In this document: positions 30,410 through 39,975 of the stretch, piece by piece
Layout of the letters: each line of letters starts with the position of its first letter
How positions within the stretch are numbered: the first letter of the stretch is position 1
Source of the DNA: Nematopogon swammerdamellus
Taxonomy: Eukaryota > Arthropoda > Insecta > Lepidoptera > Adelidae
DNA: 64,000 nucleotides
Assembly (NCBI GenBank): GCA_946902875.1
Contig: OX336339.1
Span: 24,645,349-24,709,348 of the forward strand
Reading direction: 5' to 3'
Position numbers and translations under genes: made by a program
Notes under the pieces: generated by a model
What the model saw: only the letters and a program-made list of their open reading frames with translations
What the model was told of the DNA's origin: nothing
Database searches by the model: none

Positions 30410-31290
30410 CTCGGGTAGCACAGTTTGAGTCTTGTTTCCGCCTTAATTACCGCGCTCCCGCGGGTCATGCTTCCACTAAGTAAATTACTCGAGCTCGTTT
30501 TGCCGCCCGACTCGCGGCCAAGCGTAAAAAAAAAGAGAAAACCGTCCACCCATTCTCCGTCATTTTTTCCGAAATGAGAACGTCGAAATGGCTTTTTAGT
30601 GTCTCCCGACAACGTCGAGCGTCCCGACCTGACGTTTTAATGAGAAATCCTTTGTCCGGCGCGAGCGGGCTAGCCGGCCGCCGAGTTCTCACCTCTATTC
30701 GACTCGCCGCTCGCGCCCCGCTCGTCTGTTCCCTCGCGCTGTGACGAATCGCCCGCGCCGCACGCTCTCCTCAAACCTTTTATTTGTCATCCCGCCTCCC
30801 GCGTTCCATTTACAAAAAAAAATATTTGTTCCGGTTCAATGCGACGTTTCAGCGGTCGTGACATTCGGCCGCCGTCGACCCCTCGAGCGCCGTCGCCCGC
30901 GTCGAATCGCCCGAGCGCGCGGGTTATGACGAGACCTTCAAAAGGAAGAAAGCTCGCGTCGATCACGGAGTCACGGAGTGCGGGCGACGACTTACGCAAC
31001 AATGCCTCCAGAGTAAACGACGCCGGAACAATGGGGTTACATGGTTACATTTCACGCTCAAACGCGTTAGTCGCTCGATATGGTAAATAAATTAGTGTGC
31101 CGTGCACAACGCGGTGTCGCACGGGCGATGTCTCACTCCTTCCCAAACAGCTCGCATGCATACAACGCGTCAAAGCTAAAATCATTTTCGATGCTTTCCC
31201 CTGCCTCCCGCGTCGCTCGCCCTAGCGATCGCTTTGTTAGTACGGCCGGAAACGCCGCACGTTCGTACGCTGCGCTCGTTATCCATTAGC
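30410..31290. promoter_or_regulatory. GC- and CpG-rich block without transposon hallmarks
   Basis: About 0.9 kb rich in CpG (runs such as GCCGGCCGCCGAG and CCGCGCCGCACGC) with no LINE, SINE or Helitron signatures. Short frames on both strands lack domains. In a gene-poor insect interval such a block may be a promoter, 5' UTR or enhancer cluster. That is inference from composition only. Confidence 0.3.
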
Positions 31291-31412
31291 GTCTTTAGAA
31301 GCATTTTGTTAAATCTTTTTGACTTGTGGTTTGTGAGATAGGTAGGTAACTTCACATCTGCAATAATTTGAACGAAAGAAATGGGTAAGTAGTTAGGCAT
31401 TTTTATTCAATA

Positions 31413-31628
31413 CTAGCTGTGCCCGCGGCTCCGCCCGTTCTCATATTTGACTTCTCTGCTAACCTCATAATAAGCCATTTAACGTGATGAAAAGTAGTCT
31501 ATAATTGATGGGAAGAATCGAGCTATCCGTAGAAGTAAACTGTATTAAAATCGGTTCAGTGGTTCTCAAGTTATAAACGGACAGACAGACATACAGACAG
31601 AAAGCAGACGTTGAATTTTATTAAAGGT
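31413..31628 (-). mobile_element. CTAGCTGTGCCCGCGG element, tandem copy 1
   Basis: Starts AGCTGTGCCCGCGGCTCCGC and has AAAATCGGTTCAGTGGTTCT, GACAGACAGACATACAGACA and a TTTTATTAAAGG end. Read on the minus strand the GCGGAGCCGCGG hairpin followed by CTAG resembles a Helitron 3' end. It also resembles the Metulj-type short repeats of butterflies. Confidence 0.55.
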
Positions 31629-31630
31629 AC

Positions 31631-31857
31631 TAGCTGTGCCCGCGGCTCCGCCCGCTCTCATATTTCACTTCACTGCTAACCTCATAAGTCATTTAGCGTG
31701 ATAGTAAGTAGCCTATAGTTGATGGGAAGAATCAAGCTATCCGTAGAATTTGTTTTTATTAAAATCGGTTCAGTGGTTCTCGAGTTATAAGCGGACAGAC
31801 AGACATACACTCAGACACTCAGACAGAAAGCAGACGTTGGATTTTATTATAGGTAAG
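31631..31857 (-). mobile_element. CTAGCTGTGCCCGCGG element, tandem copy 2
   Basis: Head-to-tail repeat of 31413-31628 with small indels; the two are joined by ACT. Ends GGATTTTATTATAGG. Confidence 0.55.
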
Positions 31858-32012
31858 GAAGGAAAGGATAAGGAAGGAAGCGGCTTCCCCACTGGTCTGC
31901 TCGAATTCGTATATAAAGTGAGTGAAGCCGGATAAAAATTCGCATAACCTCATGTTACTGATTTCAAGTTCACAATATTTTAGCAATGCAGAAACAAATT
32001 TATAAATTTTTG

Positions 32013-32274
32013 TGGAGCGAAGTTCCTTATCGCACCTTACACTACAAACACTTTGGCGAATGAGAGCTAGGCCGAAAAAAGTGTAAGACTTGACCGTCAC
32101 GACACTTTTGCTGTAGTATGTGTGTTTGTTTACAAGCGTACGTCTATGTATAGATATATTACTGCAGTATAGAACTTATTTTTTTCTATTTAATTGCTCT
32201 AAAACTATGTTAAGTTATTTCATTGTGTCTGTTATTTAATACACAATATATATAGCAAAAGGAAATTCGATCCA
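32013..32274. mobile_element. TGGAACGAAG TIR element, uninterrupted copy
   Basis: The ends TGGAGCGAAGTTCCTT and AAGGAAATTCGATCCA are inverted. Inside are GGCGAATGA, CCGTCACGACACTTTTGCTG and ATTTCATTGTGTCTG. It is about 260 bp, the same as the copy at 61109-61418 once the 42-bp palindrome and one 8-bp repeat are removed. Confidence 0.65.
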
Positions 32275-32329
32275 ACGCGTTTTCCCACGACACCTCGTCT
32301 TTTTTTTTCACGTCGATGACGTCTTAATA

Positions 32330-33246
32330 GCGGAGTTTGATTTTAGAGTGGTCGCGTTATATCTTGCAAGGTAGGAATGAGTCCGTTAGTTCGGCCGCAG
32401 GGGCTCGCCGGACGGCAAGTTGGTACGGTCGCTTGGCGGCCGGTTGGTTTGTCAGCGCGAGATCTGTGTCAAGCGTTATGCGGTAAGGAGGTGGCCATTG
32501 TGAGCGTTCGGGGTAGTCTTGTCCTTGCTCGTTCACTGTACTGATTCGCTCTTTGTAGTTCAGTGAACGCGGTGAACTGGTTCGGTCTCGTCATTCAGCT
32601 GCTCTCTTGCTCAGTTAGCTCGGGCTCACTAAAGTAGGTAGTGCGCTCCCGCTACCGACCGACCGAACGACCGCGCCTCGCGGCTCGCGCCTTCGCTCGC
32701 TCTCATCTCCGCTCGCTCTCACCTCTGCTCGTTCGGTCGACCGACCGACCGACCTTCTGAGAGCGGCTGGGCGGCTGAGCAGCTGAGCGGGTGAGATGTT
32801 TTGCTCAGTTGTTCTGAGCTTGTTCGTTCGTACTTTAGTGAGTTAAATCGGTTCGGTCGGTCGGTCGGTCTTTGGACAAGACTAGTTCGGAGCCGGGGGT
32901 GGCCGGGGTCGCTCTGTGCGCGCTGTTCACAATTTTCCGATAGTCCGTTAACCCCGGGATCGTTTCGTGATGTCGCCCCGGCCGATCTAGAGCCCACTAA
33001 CCTTCCCGCGAATCTATTTGCTCTCGGCCCCGGTAATCGCTCCTTTCAATTTACGACGTCGATTTAATCTCGCTGGTGTTTTTGACGTGATGTATACCGC
33101 AATTTGTTGCTGCAACAATAGACTCAACAATCGGATGCCGATAACCGTTTATTGCATTTGCAATATTGCAATGAGGCTGCACACCTTTTGCGGACGGAGC
33201 GGGGCGCGGAATGCTCGGCGGGATGATTTATCAAGTCGTTTCTGAG
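32330..33246 (+). promoter_or_regulatory. GC-rich candidate promoter / 5' exon region
   Basis: Contains GACC-type repeats in both orientations (near 32658-32675, 32735-32755 and 32850-32870), many CpG, and repeated TCAGT motifs that resemble insect initiators. It ends at a strong splice donor, GAG|GTAAGT at 33246/33247. No transposon signatures are seen. A transcription start and 5' UTR are plausible but unproven. Confidence 0.35.
33211..33246 (+). CDS. Candidate first coding exon (hypothetical), MLGGMIYQVVSE
   Basis: Twelve codons from an ATG at 33211 (a second ATG at 33223) run in phase 0 into GAG|GTAAGT, a near-consensus 5' splice site. The segment sits at the downstream edge of the GC-rich region 32330-33246, where a first exon would be expected. 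The gene is not identified because the next exon is not visible. It could be non-coding 5' UTR or chance. Confidence 0.3.
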
Positions 33247-33569
33247 GTAAGTAGATGCTATCAATTTAGGAAATGCATGATTGATATCGGCGAATGCACA
33301 TTTGTGTTTGTCATGCGGTTCGATCTACATTGCCGGGTGCAAGTCGTGTGGGTAACGCTCGGTGGCGGTGCTAACCGTAACTGCGAGCGGGAGACTGTTG
33401 TTCGGATGCAACGTTTTACTCTCGTGCTGGGAAGCCGATAACGGCTGTCGATAATTTATTTTATTCGACACATAACCGCTAGTTTATTTTTGTATTTTAG
33501 TACTGTAGCATGTAGGTACTGGCTTTACATTTATTCATTAGACAGATATAACACAACATACTCGCACAT
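33247..33569. other. Unassigned; would be intron if the donor at 33246 is real
   Basis: No recognised gene or repeat. GC content falls after about 33440. Confidence 0.3.
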
Positions 33570-33970
33570 TATAATCTCTATCTTTACTCTACTTCTTGTA
33601 AAATGGAACGTCTGTCTGTATGTATGTATGAGGGAAAATCCGAAACCACTGAACAGATTTGCAATAGTATATAGAGTAGTTCTTGAGGCTCACTAAAGGC
33701 TAGATACCATCACGCTAAATAGCTTTAGGGTTGAGCAGAATCAAAGAAAGTATAGTACGATCGGAATTTAGTGTCGAATGGTAACGCCGGATGGAGAAGG
33801 AGAGAAGGGTGGAGGGGAGGGGGTAGGAGGCGAGGGAGTGGAAGGGAGGGGGAGAGAGGGAGAGAGAGAATTTAAGAGAAGCGATCGTTTATTACATTTA
33901 AAAAAAATGCGTTTAAATAGGATTTTCTATTAAAGAGTTTACCGCGAGCGAAGCCGAGGCCAAAAGGTAG
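33570..33970 (+). mobile_element. Helitron-D copy with purine-rich middle
   Basis: It begins near ATCTCTATCTTTACTCTAC, has GTCTGTATGTATGTATGAGG, a G/A-rich tract at 33790-33870 and TTTCTATTAAAGAGTTTACC. It ends CGCGAGCGAAGCCGAGG with GTAG in place of CTAG. The order matches 38024-38778. Confidence 0.5.
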
Positions 33971-33972
33971 TC

Positions 33973-34339
33973 TCCTATATACAGCAGACAGCAGCCAGCG
34001 TGACTACTATTAGCAGCAGTTGCACTAATCGAAATAATGTCTAGAAGATGACTTTGGACCTGGCAAACAATAGCTTCCCACGCCGAGCCGTACTCCGTAC
34101 TCCATACATACAGTGTTGATCTCATTTCTCAGTCATATGTTAGTCACGTCAGGTTCTTATAATGTCGCCGGGTTGATTTCTATACCGAGAGTTCATTGTA
34201 TGAGGTGATCTTTGAAGATCTTATGAATGTTGCTTTTGCTTGAAGTTTCTAATTATTATTATTTTATTATGTAGGTATGTTATTTGGTTTGGATTGACTG
34301 AATTGTTTGAAATTGGGGTTGACCGGAGGAAATTGTCTA
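33973..34339. other. Unassigned sequence
   Basis: No recognised gene or repeat. Confidence 0.3.
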
Positions 34340-34472
34340 AGACAACATGTCCGCCCTTTCAACGGGCTACCTATTACGGTTCAAGAGGTACAGCTCTCCG
34401 GACAGACGAACAGACAGACATACAGACAGACTGCGTAGGCTTCGTAATAGGCTTCCGTATGAAACCCTAAAA
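34340..34472 (-). mobile_element. Family B end fragment
   Basis: Carries CTACCTATTACGGTTCAAGA, CGGACAGACGAACAGACAG and GCGTAGGCTTCGTAATAGG, which is the microsatellite-bearing end of family B on the minus strand. Confidence 0.5.
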
Positions 34473-34489
34473 CACAATAATAACAGACG

Positions 34490-34604
34490 AGGAAAGTCTC
34501 CGGTATGGCACCTACCTTCTCGGAGGTGATCGATATTGGCTGGTCGGAGCATGCGCTTTGGCCCCTCCGACTAAGCCACACATACCGGATTACATAAAAA
34601 AAAG
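34490..34604 (+). mobile_element. SINE1 3' end only
   Basis: GGAAAGTCTCCGGTATGGCA, CGGAGCATGCGCTTTGGCCC and CATACCGGATTACATAAAAA match the last 115 bp of the full SINE1 at 38931. Confidence 0.75.
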
Positions 34605-35123
34605 ACTTGGCATCGTATTCTGACTTGGTCCGTCAATAAAATTATTCCCATACTTTGACGTTATGGGACAGATCTGTCACGAAACTTTCCATTTGTTATT
34701 AAGTAGAAGTTGAAATACCAAGCTTATTAAACCAACACATATCTATTAAGACGTTTGAACAAAACTCCAAAATACAATACAGCCTTGCCTGAACTTGATT
34801 TGGACTGGAACTTTCTTTTGAATAATTCATTAGTTCGCACACACTCACACTGTCGGATATTTTTATGGAAACAGGGCATATGGCACCGGTTCACCTGATG
34901 GCTAGTGTATAACGGTGCTTGTGAATGCCTCCGACGAAGCTCTGAGGTTGCAAATGCCATGAACTGGGTCAGCACATTTTTTAAGATAGAAAGAAATAAT
35001 TACTATATTACTTCACAACATTTTGTATTCAACCACAACGGAATAGTTTACATGAGAGGTTCTAAAACTTTTTTTTTCAGGTACCACTAAAACCAATATG
35101 TTTGTGCGGCGTACCACCTTTAC
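34605..35123. other. Unassigned sequence
   Basis: No recognised gene or repeat. Confidence 0.3.
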
Positions 35124-35680
35124 CTACAAGAAGTTTTTTTTTTTTACGGAAAGCGCGACATTTGGCGTCGTTTCACAAACGAGTGATTGCGAATGCCATG
35201 CCGGCCTGACAGGAGCCTTTTCACGCCCCTTTTGAAAAACCCCAGGCTGTAATGGAAATAATATATGAGCAGGGACTGCGTTCCACAATTTCCCGGTTCT
35301 GTGAATAAAAGACCTAAAGAACCGGTTGGTGCGCATCCTCGGTAGGTCGATTGTATAGGGGTGCATCCCCTGCCCAGTACGCGTATTGCGGAGGTGGAAT
35401 GGAGACGACGGAATCGAGTTAAACAGCTCCTCCGAATACTCCTCGTGAAATATGCGATAGAACACACTTAGGGAGCCGATGTCCCTACAGAGTTGCAGCG
35501 GTTCTAAGTCGCGGGACACCACAGGATCATCCACAAGTCGCACGGCACAACGCTCAATTGAGTTTAGCGGCGCAAGCTGACATTTAGCTGAGCCGTCCAA
35601 CAGGTGCGAGCAGTACTCCAAGCAAGACCTAATCTGCGTTTTATACAACGTTAGTTTTTGGCCTGCCGCTAATAATAATA
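35124..35680 (-). pseudogene. LINE-beta ORF2 C-terminus and 3' end
   Basis: An open frame of about 175 codons (35648 to 35124; it continues upstream as KLTLYKTQ) carries SCLEYCSHLLDGSAK, VRLVDDP, LCRDIGSLSVFYRIFHEEYS, MHPYTIDLPRMRTNRFF and HRTGKLWNAVPAHILFP. It then loses the usual LGxFKRGVNGH frame, which recurs in another frame. This is the post-polymerase tail of a Jockey/CR1-type LINE ORF2, 5'-truncated, with a poly(A) end at about 35131-35145 (T-run on the plus strand). Confidence 0.75.
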
Positions 35681-36134
35681 CTTCTATAATCTATACTAAA
35701 TTCTTAAATTCTCTTTGTAGGTTAGCATCACAACAAAGCTCAATTATTAATTATTCTCATTTCTCAAATGTAAGTGATCTCGGAAACTAATCTAAAAATT
35801 TATTTCTAATCGAATTTAATTTTGAAAAATTAAAAAATAAAAATTCAAAATTTGTGTGAAATTTTTTATGTTGTTTAGGTTAGTTTATTATTAGTCATAA
35901 ATTTTTTTGTTAATTTCATATTGTGCAATAAAAAATAATACCTAATACTTAATAATTTATTCATTTTAAAAATTCATAATAATATATATACATGCCAACA
36001 TTTTCAATAATTTATTGAAATCATAATGAATGTCTTAACAAATTAACTATAGAGTAACAACTATAACTAAAAACTACTAAAAACTAAAAAACTTAACTAC
36101 AAAATAAAATATAAACCTATAACCAATACAAAAC
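35681..36134 (-). other. AT-rich 3' flank of the 328-codon ORF
   Basis: Very AT-rich. On the minus strand it follows the stop codon of the ORF and contains AATAAA at 36011-36016, so it may be its 3' UTR. No other feature. Confidence 0.4.
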
Positions 36135-37121
36135 TTAATAACCCTCCTCCAGGTGTGACGATGTGGGCACTGTACCGAGGACGCTAGCGGCGTTGCCTCG
36201 CTGGATGGCCACACTGATACGCTGCCTCAGGAACTCGAGCGAACGTTGTTCTCCTGAAGCAGCGTACAGGGACATCCCGATGTCTTTCGCGAGCCGCTTT
36301 GCCTCCTCAGACCATGCCCCCATCGTCTCCACCGAAAATGCGGCGAAGATGTGCTGGTGTGCCACCGAACTGTATTTGGTGTGCTTGTGGCGGGCTGCAG
36401 TTTCAGCGGCTGCGCCGGCGCGCTTCGAGCATGCCTTAACGTGACTGCTGCACAGAGTATCGGCGCAGGTAGCATCCCACACCAGTGACTTTCCCTCACG
36501 CCACGGGATGATGGTCATGCCATCTGGACGCTTACCATCGTCCCGGAATAGGCCCACTGGCTCCAGAGTTGAGGGAAAGCCGGCTGATACGAGTGATCTT
36601 TTTAATATGTCGTTGAGCATATGGTGACGTGGGATTCTACCCGCGCTCTTCTGGCAGCATAACCCGTGGTGCCCGAATTCGTCAGCAGTATCGCCACATA
36701 CACACCTGTGGAGAGCATTTGTTTTAGCGCCAAGACGCAGGGAGATGGCTATGCGGATGGAGTGCGGATCCAGGAGCATGCCCGTTGTTGGCGAGGGTAT
36801 AGCATGCAACCAGGACCCGGACTCTCTCTCACGCAACGCCAAAAGGCGCGCCTCGTCTGCGGGTGTTTTTTTTTCCAGTGAATCAAATATTTTTTCAATG
36901 ATGGGTTTATCCCATATTTTCTGACTATTAGGTTCGCTGGGGGCATCGGTGCAGGAGGATAAATTCTTCCAGATCTCAAAAGCCTCTGTTTCACCGATCA
37001 TTGGCTCCTCGGTGTTCTGTTTGGTTTTAGCGAGAATGTCTGTACAGAGAGTGCGGGTGCTGTGAACGGATGATAAGTATGCCGGTGTGCAATAAATATA
37101 TTTCCCATTCTGAAAAATCAT
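36135..37121 (-). CDS. Intact 328-codon ORF, retroelement C-terminal zinc-knuckle/nuclease-like protein
   Basis: This is the longest intact frame in the window. It resembles a C-terminal domain seen after the reverse transcriptase in retroelements of many invertebrates. SWLHAIPSPTTGMLLD lies around residues 103-118. A C-x-C...H...C knuckle (C140, C142, H151/H152, C155/C156) follows, then RHHMLND at 165-171 and E187. DGKRPDG (195-201) and WDAT (215-218) complete an arrangement like the restriction-type nuclease of R2-group elements. The tail has QRISVAIQRGNAASVLGT. No polymerase is present upstream; a stop lies about 30 nt before the ATG. ATTTTTCAG within the first codons could be a splice acceptor, so this may be a terminal exon. 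An AATAAA lies about 120 nt after the stop. The domain match is from memory of the family and needs a search. Confidence 0.6.
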   Translation of the reverse strand: MIFQNGKYIYCTPAYLSSVHSTRTLCTDILAKTKQNTEEPMIGETEAFEIWKNLSSCTDAPSEPNSQKIWDKPIIEKIFDSLEKKTPADEARLLALRERESGSWLHAIPSPTTGMLLDPHSIRIAISLRLGAKTNALHRCVCGDTADEFGHHGLCCQKSAGRIPRHHMLNDILKRSLVSAGFPSTLEPVGLFRDDGKRPDGMTIIPWREGKSLVWDATCADTLCSSHVKACSKRAGAAAETAARHKHTKYSSVAHQHIFAAFSVETMGAWSEEAKRLAKDIGMSLYAASGEQRSLEFLRQRISVAIQRGNAASVLGTVPTSSHLEEGY

Positions 37122-37249
37122 GTTTAAAATATTTTTCAGAACTCAATATGAGCATTTGACAGTGGGTTTTTATATGGCTAAGAACATTAAAATTCAAATT
37201 CGATTTATTTTCATCAACAAAAGCGTGGCGTGGAATCCTAAGGATTTAA

Positions 37250-37687
37250 GAGGATTATATGGGACATTAAACGAAAATTTTTATATTTTTAAAAACTTCA
37301 AACAAAAATGTTGTTCTATGAAGTACATAATATGAAAAAAAAAATTTTTTAAACTATGTAATATGTACTAATCACTGAAGCAGGCTTTTTAAATTTACAG
37401 TATTTCTTCATGGTGAAAACAAATTCTGAATGTGAATCTATTTTATTTAATTTCTTATGTCGAGCTAGCTCCATACTGGATAATTATTTTGGAATAAAAT
37501 TTACGTCATTGTATAGAGAATTAAATTTTATAGACAATAAAGCAGGATTATTTGAAAAAAAAAAAACAAAAATCCTAATAATTTTTAAACAAACAAAAAC
37601 TACAAAATTCACCATATAAACGCGCGCACTGCGTTCGATTGCTCAGTGCCGCCGAAATTGCATTTTTGTTTTGCCATATGAATCCTC
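37250..37687. mobile_element. TTAA-flanked MITE, copy 2
   Basis: Inverted relative to 11187-11618. It starts GAGGATTATATGGGAC and ends GTTTTGCCATATGAATCCTC, with TTAA at 37246-37249 and 37688-37691. Shared interior includes GAGCTAGCTCCATACTGGAT and AAAATTTACGTCATTGTATA. Non-coding. Confidence 0.75.
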
Positions 37688-37699
37688 TTAAAATAGATA

Positions 37700-37765
37700 G
37701 TCACATACATACACGCTAAAATTCATAACCCTTCGTTTTGGCTTCGCCGTAGTCGGGTAATAAAA
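37700..37765. repeat. Copy of the sequence that flanks the 17963-19085 insertion
   Basis: ACGCTAAAATTCATAACCC and TTTTGGCTTCGCCGTAGTCG correspond to the two flanks of the composite TIR element joined together, with a single TCATAAC. It represents the uninserted form of that site in another repeat copy. Confidence 0.65.
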
Positions 37766-38023
37766 ATGTATCGCGGTAGGGCACTTACTCAATAGGCTCT
37801 TGCGATAAAGGGATATAAATATTTGAATCACCCCAACCCATCACTATTTAATCAGCGAGCGACACATCGCACTAAATCAGTTCTTTACTTAGTTGCACGG
37901 AATAATAAAACGAGGTATTGTATATACACACGTCGGCTTTACGACGGGGCTGTAAATTTATGTACAGCAACCTAGATACCACAGCCAAAAGACCTGTAAG
38001 TAACTCTATGAAGCTACATATCT

Positions 38024-38778
38024 TATCTAAACTAATAATATTATATATGTACCGTGTGGGGCCGGTACTTTAAAAGAATAGCCCCACTGCATCTCTCCCC
38101 GTGTATATCGTAAAAGGCAAGGGATATGACTCCCTTCTTATATTACTAGGTGGTAGGGTTTAACCCACCCGGGTTGGTACCACCGCACTGAATGAAAGGT
38201 TGGTCGAAAGGGCTATGTAAATAGTTTGTGTTTTCCGTCCAGTTCAATGTAGCCGGCACGACCGAAGGGAAGCAAGCACTGACGTGGCACCAAGTTCACC
38301 TGGTGTTATGGGCTGACATCACGGATGTTGTAGGTGATGTAGCCAACCGTGTCAGTTTCCATAAAAAAAAGGTAAAGTTTGTAAGTTTGGATGTAGGAGG
38401 TAATCTCCGAAACTACTCATCCGATTTCAAAAATTATTTTATCAATATTTAGAATGGACCTTCAGGAAAATATAGGCTCTATATTATTGCGTTAAATAAA
38501 AGCTATTTTTGTGACCAATTTTGCAATGTAATTCGATGAAAAAAAACGGTCAAGCGAATGAGTTTCTTACGAACGCTGCCTCAACGGTAAGAGATATATG
38601 AATGCTTTCTATAGAAAACGTGTAGGTAGAGCTTTAAGGCCTGTAAAGAGGGGAAGGGAGAGCGAGGGAGGGAAGGAGGGAAAGAGAGATAATGTAAGAG
38701 AAGCCATAGTTTATTAACATTTAATTCGAATTTTCTATTAACCGAGTCTACCACGAGCGAAGCCGCGGGAAAAGCTAG
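38024..38778 (+). mobile_element. Helitron-D copy split by a chimeric SINE
   Basis: A TC end (TCTAAACTAATAATATTAT) at about 38028 and GTAAGTTTGGATGTAGGAGG after 38378 bracket the SINE. It ends CGAGCGAAGCCGCGGG, AAAAG, CTAG at 38775-38778 followed by T. A purine-rich tract lies at 38645-38695. The fragment at 39805 preserves the uninterrupted join. Confidence 0.6.
38050..38370 (+). mobile_element. Chimeric SINE: G head joined to SINE2 body, copy 1
   Basis: The first ~80 bp (ACCGTGTGGGGCCGGTAC to CAAGGGAT) match the 5' end of family G. From ATGACTCCCTTCTTATATTA onwards it is SINE2, ending with the TGACATCACGGATGTTGTAG tail and poly(A). The same junction occurs at 57571. A 6-bp deletion (GACTAA) distinguishes this copy. 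Confidence 0.8.
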
Positions 38779-38930
38779 TATGATAAAAAAATATCATGTA
38801 AAACTACATTAAAATGTGACCATAATATTTATAGTAGAGTTGTTAAAATTATGATGACTGAAGTTTTTGAAGATGAATTTTAGCCAAAGTCATTAAGTAA
38901 ATAATTTTACTGTATCATTTTTTTACCACC

Positions 38931-39336
38931 AAGCGGCGAGTGGCCGAGTGGTTTGGGCATCGGCCTCTCATGCGAGAGGTCCGAGGTTCGAATCCGGTCG
39001 GCGTGAACCAATGAATTTTTCCGACGAAAAAAATTACGTACATACCTACACCTGCTACTTCACCGTTCGGAACCGGCGTAAAACTGTACGTCCCTTCCCT
39101 TGCCCCCTACTAGGTGGTAGGCTCAAATTGTAGCCGACTGGGTTTGTACCACCGTACTGGATGTAAGATGGCCGCATAGCAGCCTCGGCTGTGTTCTCCT
39201 CTAGTCCAGTATAGCCAGCAATCCAGGGAAGTCTCCGGTATGGCACCTACCTTCTCGGTGATGATATTGGCTGGTCGAAGCATGCGCTTTGGCCCCTTCG
39301 ACTCAGCCACCCATACCGGATTACATAAAAAAAAAA
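38931..39336 (+). mobile_element. SINE1, full-length tRNA-derived
   Basis: The tRNA-like head (TGGCCGAGTGG; GGTTCGAATCC) includes a CCTCTC/GAGAGG hairpin in the anticodon arm. The body matches 15632-16020 and the tail GCCACCCATACCGGATTAC ends in ATAAAAAAAAA. Confidence 0.85.
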
Positions 39337-39402
39337 TCATGAATATTAATTATACTTTAGGTAAATTTGGCTTACTGTGGTTGGTAATTTCGGTCATTTT
39401 GG

Positions 39403-39472
39403 CCGAACGTTTCAGACTGGCCCCACTCTCCCTGATGACTGATGGACTGCACTCGCCAGTCCGAAACGTCGG
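39403..39472. repeat. Imperfect hairpin around CGTTTCAGACTGG / CCAGTCCGAAACG
   Basis: Inverted arms of about 17 bp with two or three differences, 35 bp apart. Confidence 0.5.
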
Positions 39473-39804
39473 TCAAAATTTTAATAAAGTCCGTATTATC
39501 CAAGCTTTTGATTATCCGAGGTAGGTCTGGTCCACAATTATAGCTCGGATAATCGAGGTTCTACTGTATAGTTACACCTGTATACGTCAGTCAAACTCTA
39601 TGTGATTGTTTTATATTTTTTTATACGAGTTGTTGAATCGATGTAGTAGTTCCTGACTTTAAGCGAACACAGAAACACGACAGCGCATAGGTTATTTATT
39701 ATATTACAGATTTTCTTCTTCATTTTTTAATTTCAGCAATTCAAGTCGTATTTGATCCATTTTGATTACTCAAACTTTCCTTTTAATGTCTAATAACAGT
39801 TCAC

Positions 39805-39964
39805 TCTACACTAATATTATAAAGTGGTGAAGTATGTAAGTTTGGATGTAGGGGATAATCTCCGAAGTTACTCATCCGACTTTAAAACATTCTTTGACCA
39901 ATATTTAGAATGGATCTTCAGGATGGACATTGGCTATTCGGGCGAAGCTGCGGGCAAAAGCTAT
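39805..39964 (+). mobile_element. Helitron-D, internally deleted
   Basis: TCTACACTAATATTATAAAG start and GAAGCTGCGGGCAAAAGCTA end (CTAT in place of CTAG). The interior after GGATCTTCAGGATGG is deleted. Confidence 0.6.
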
Positions 39965-39975
39965 CCACAATAAAG

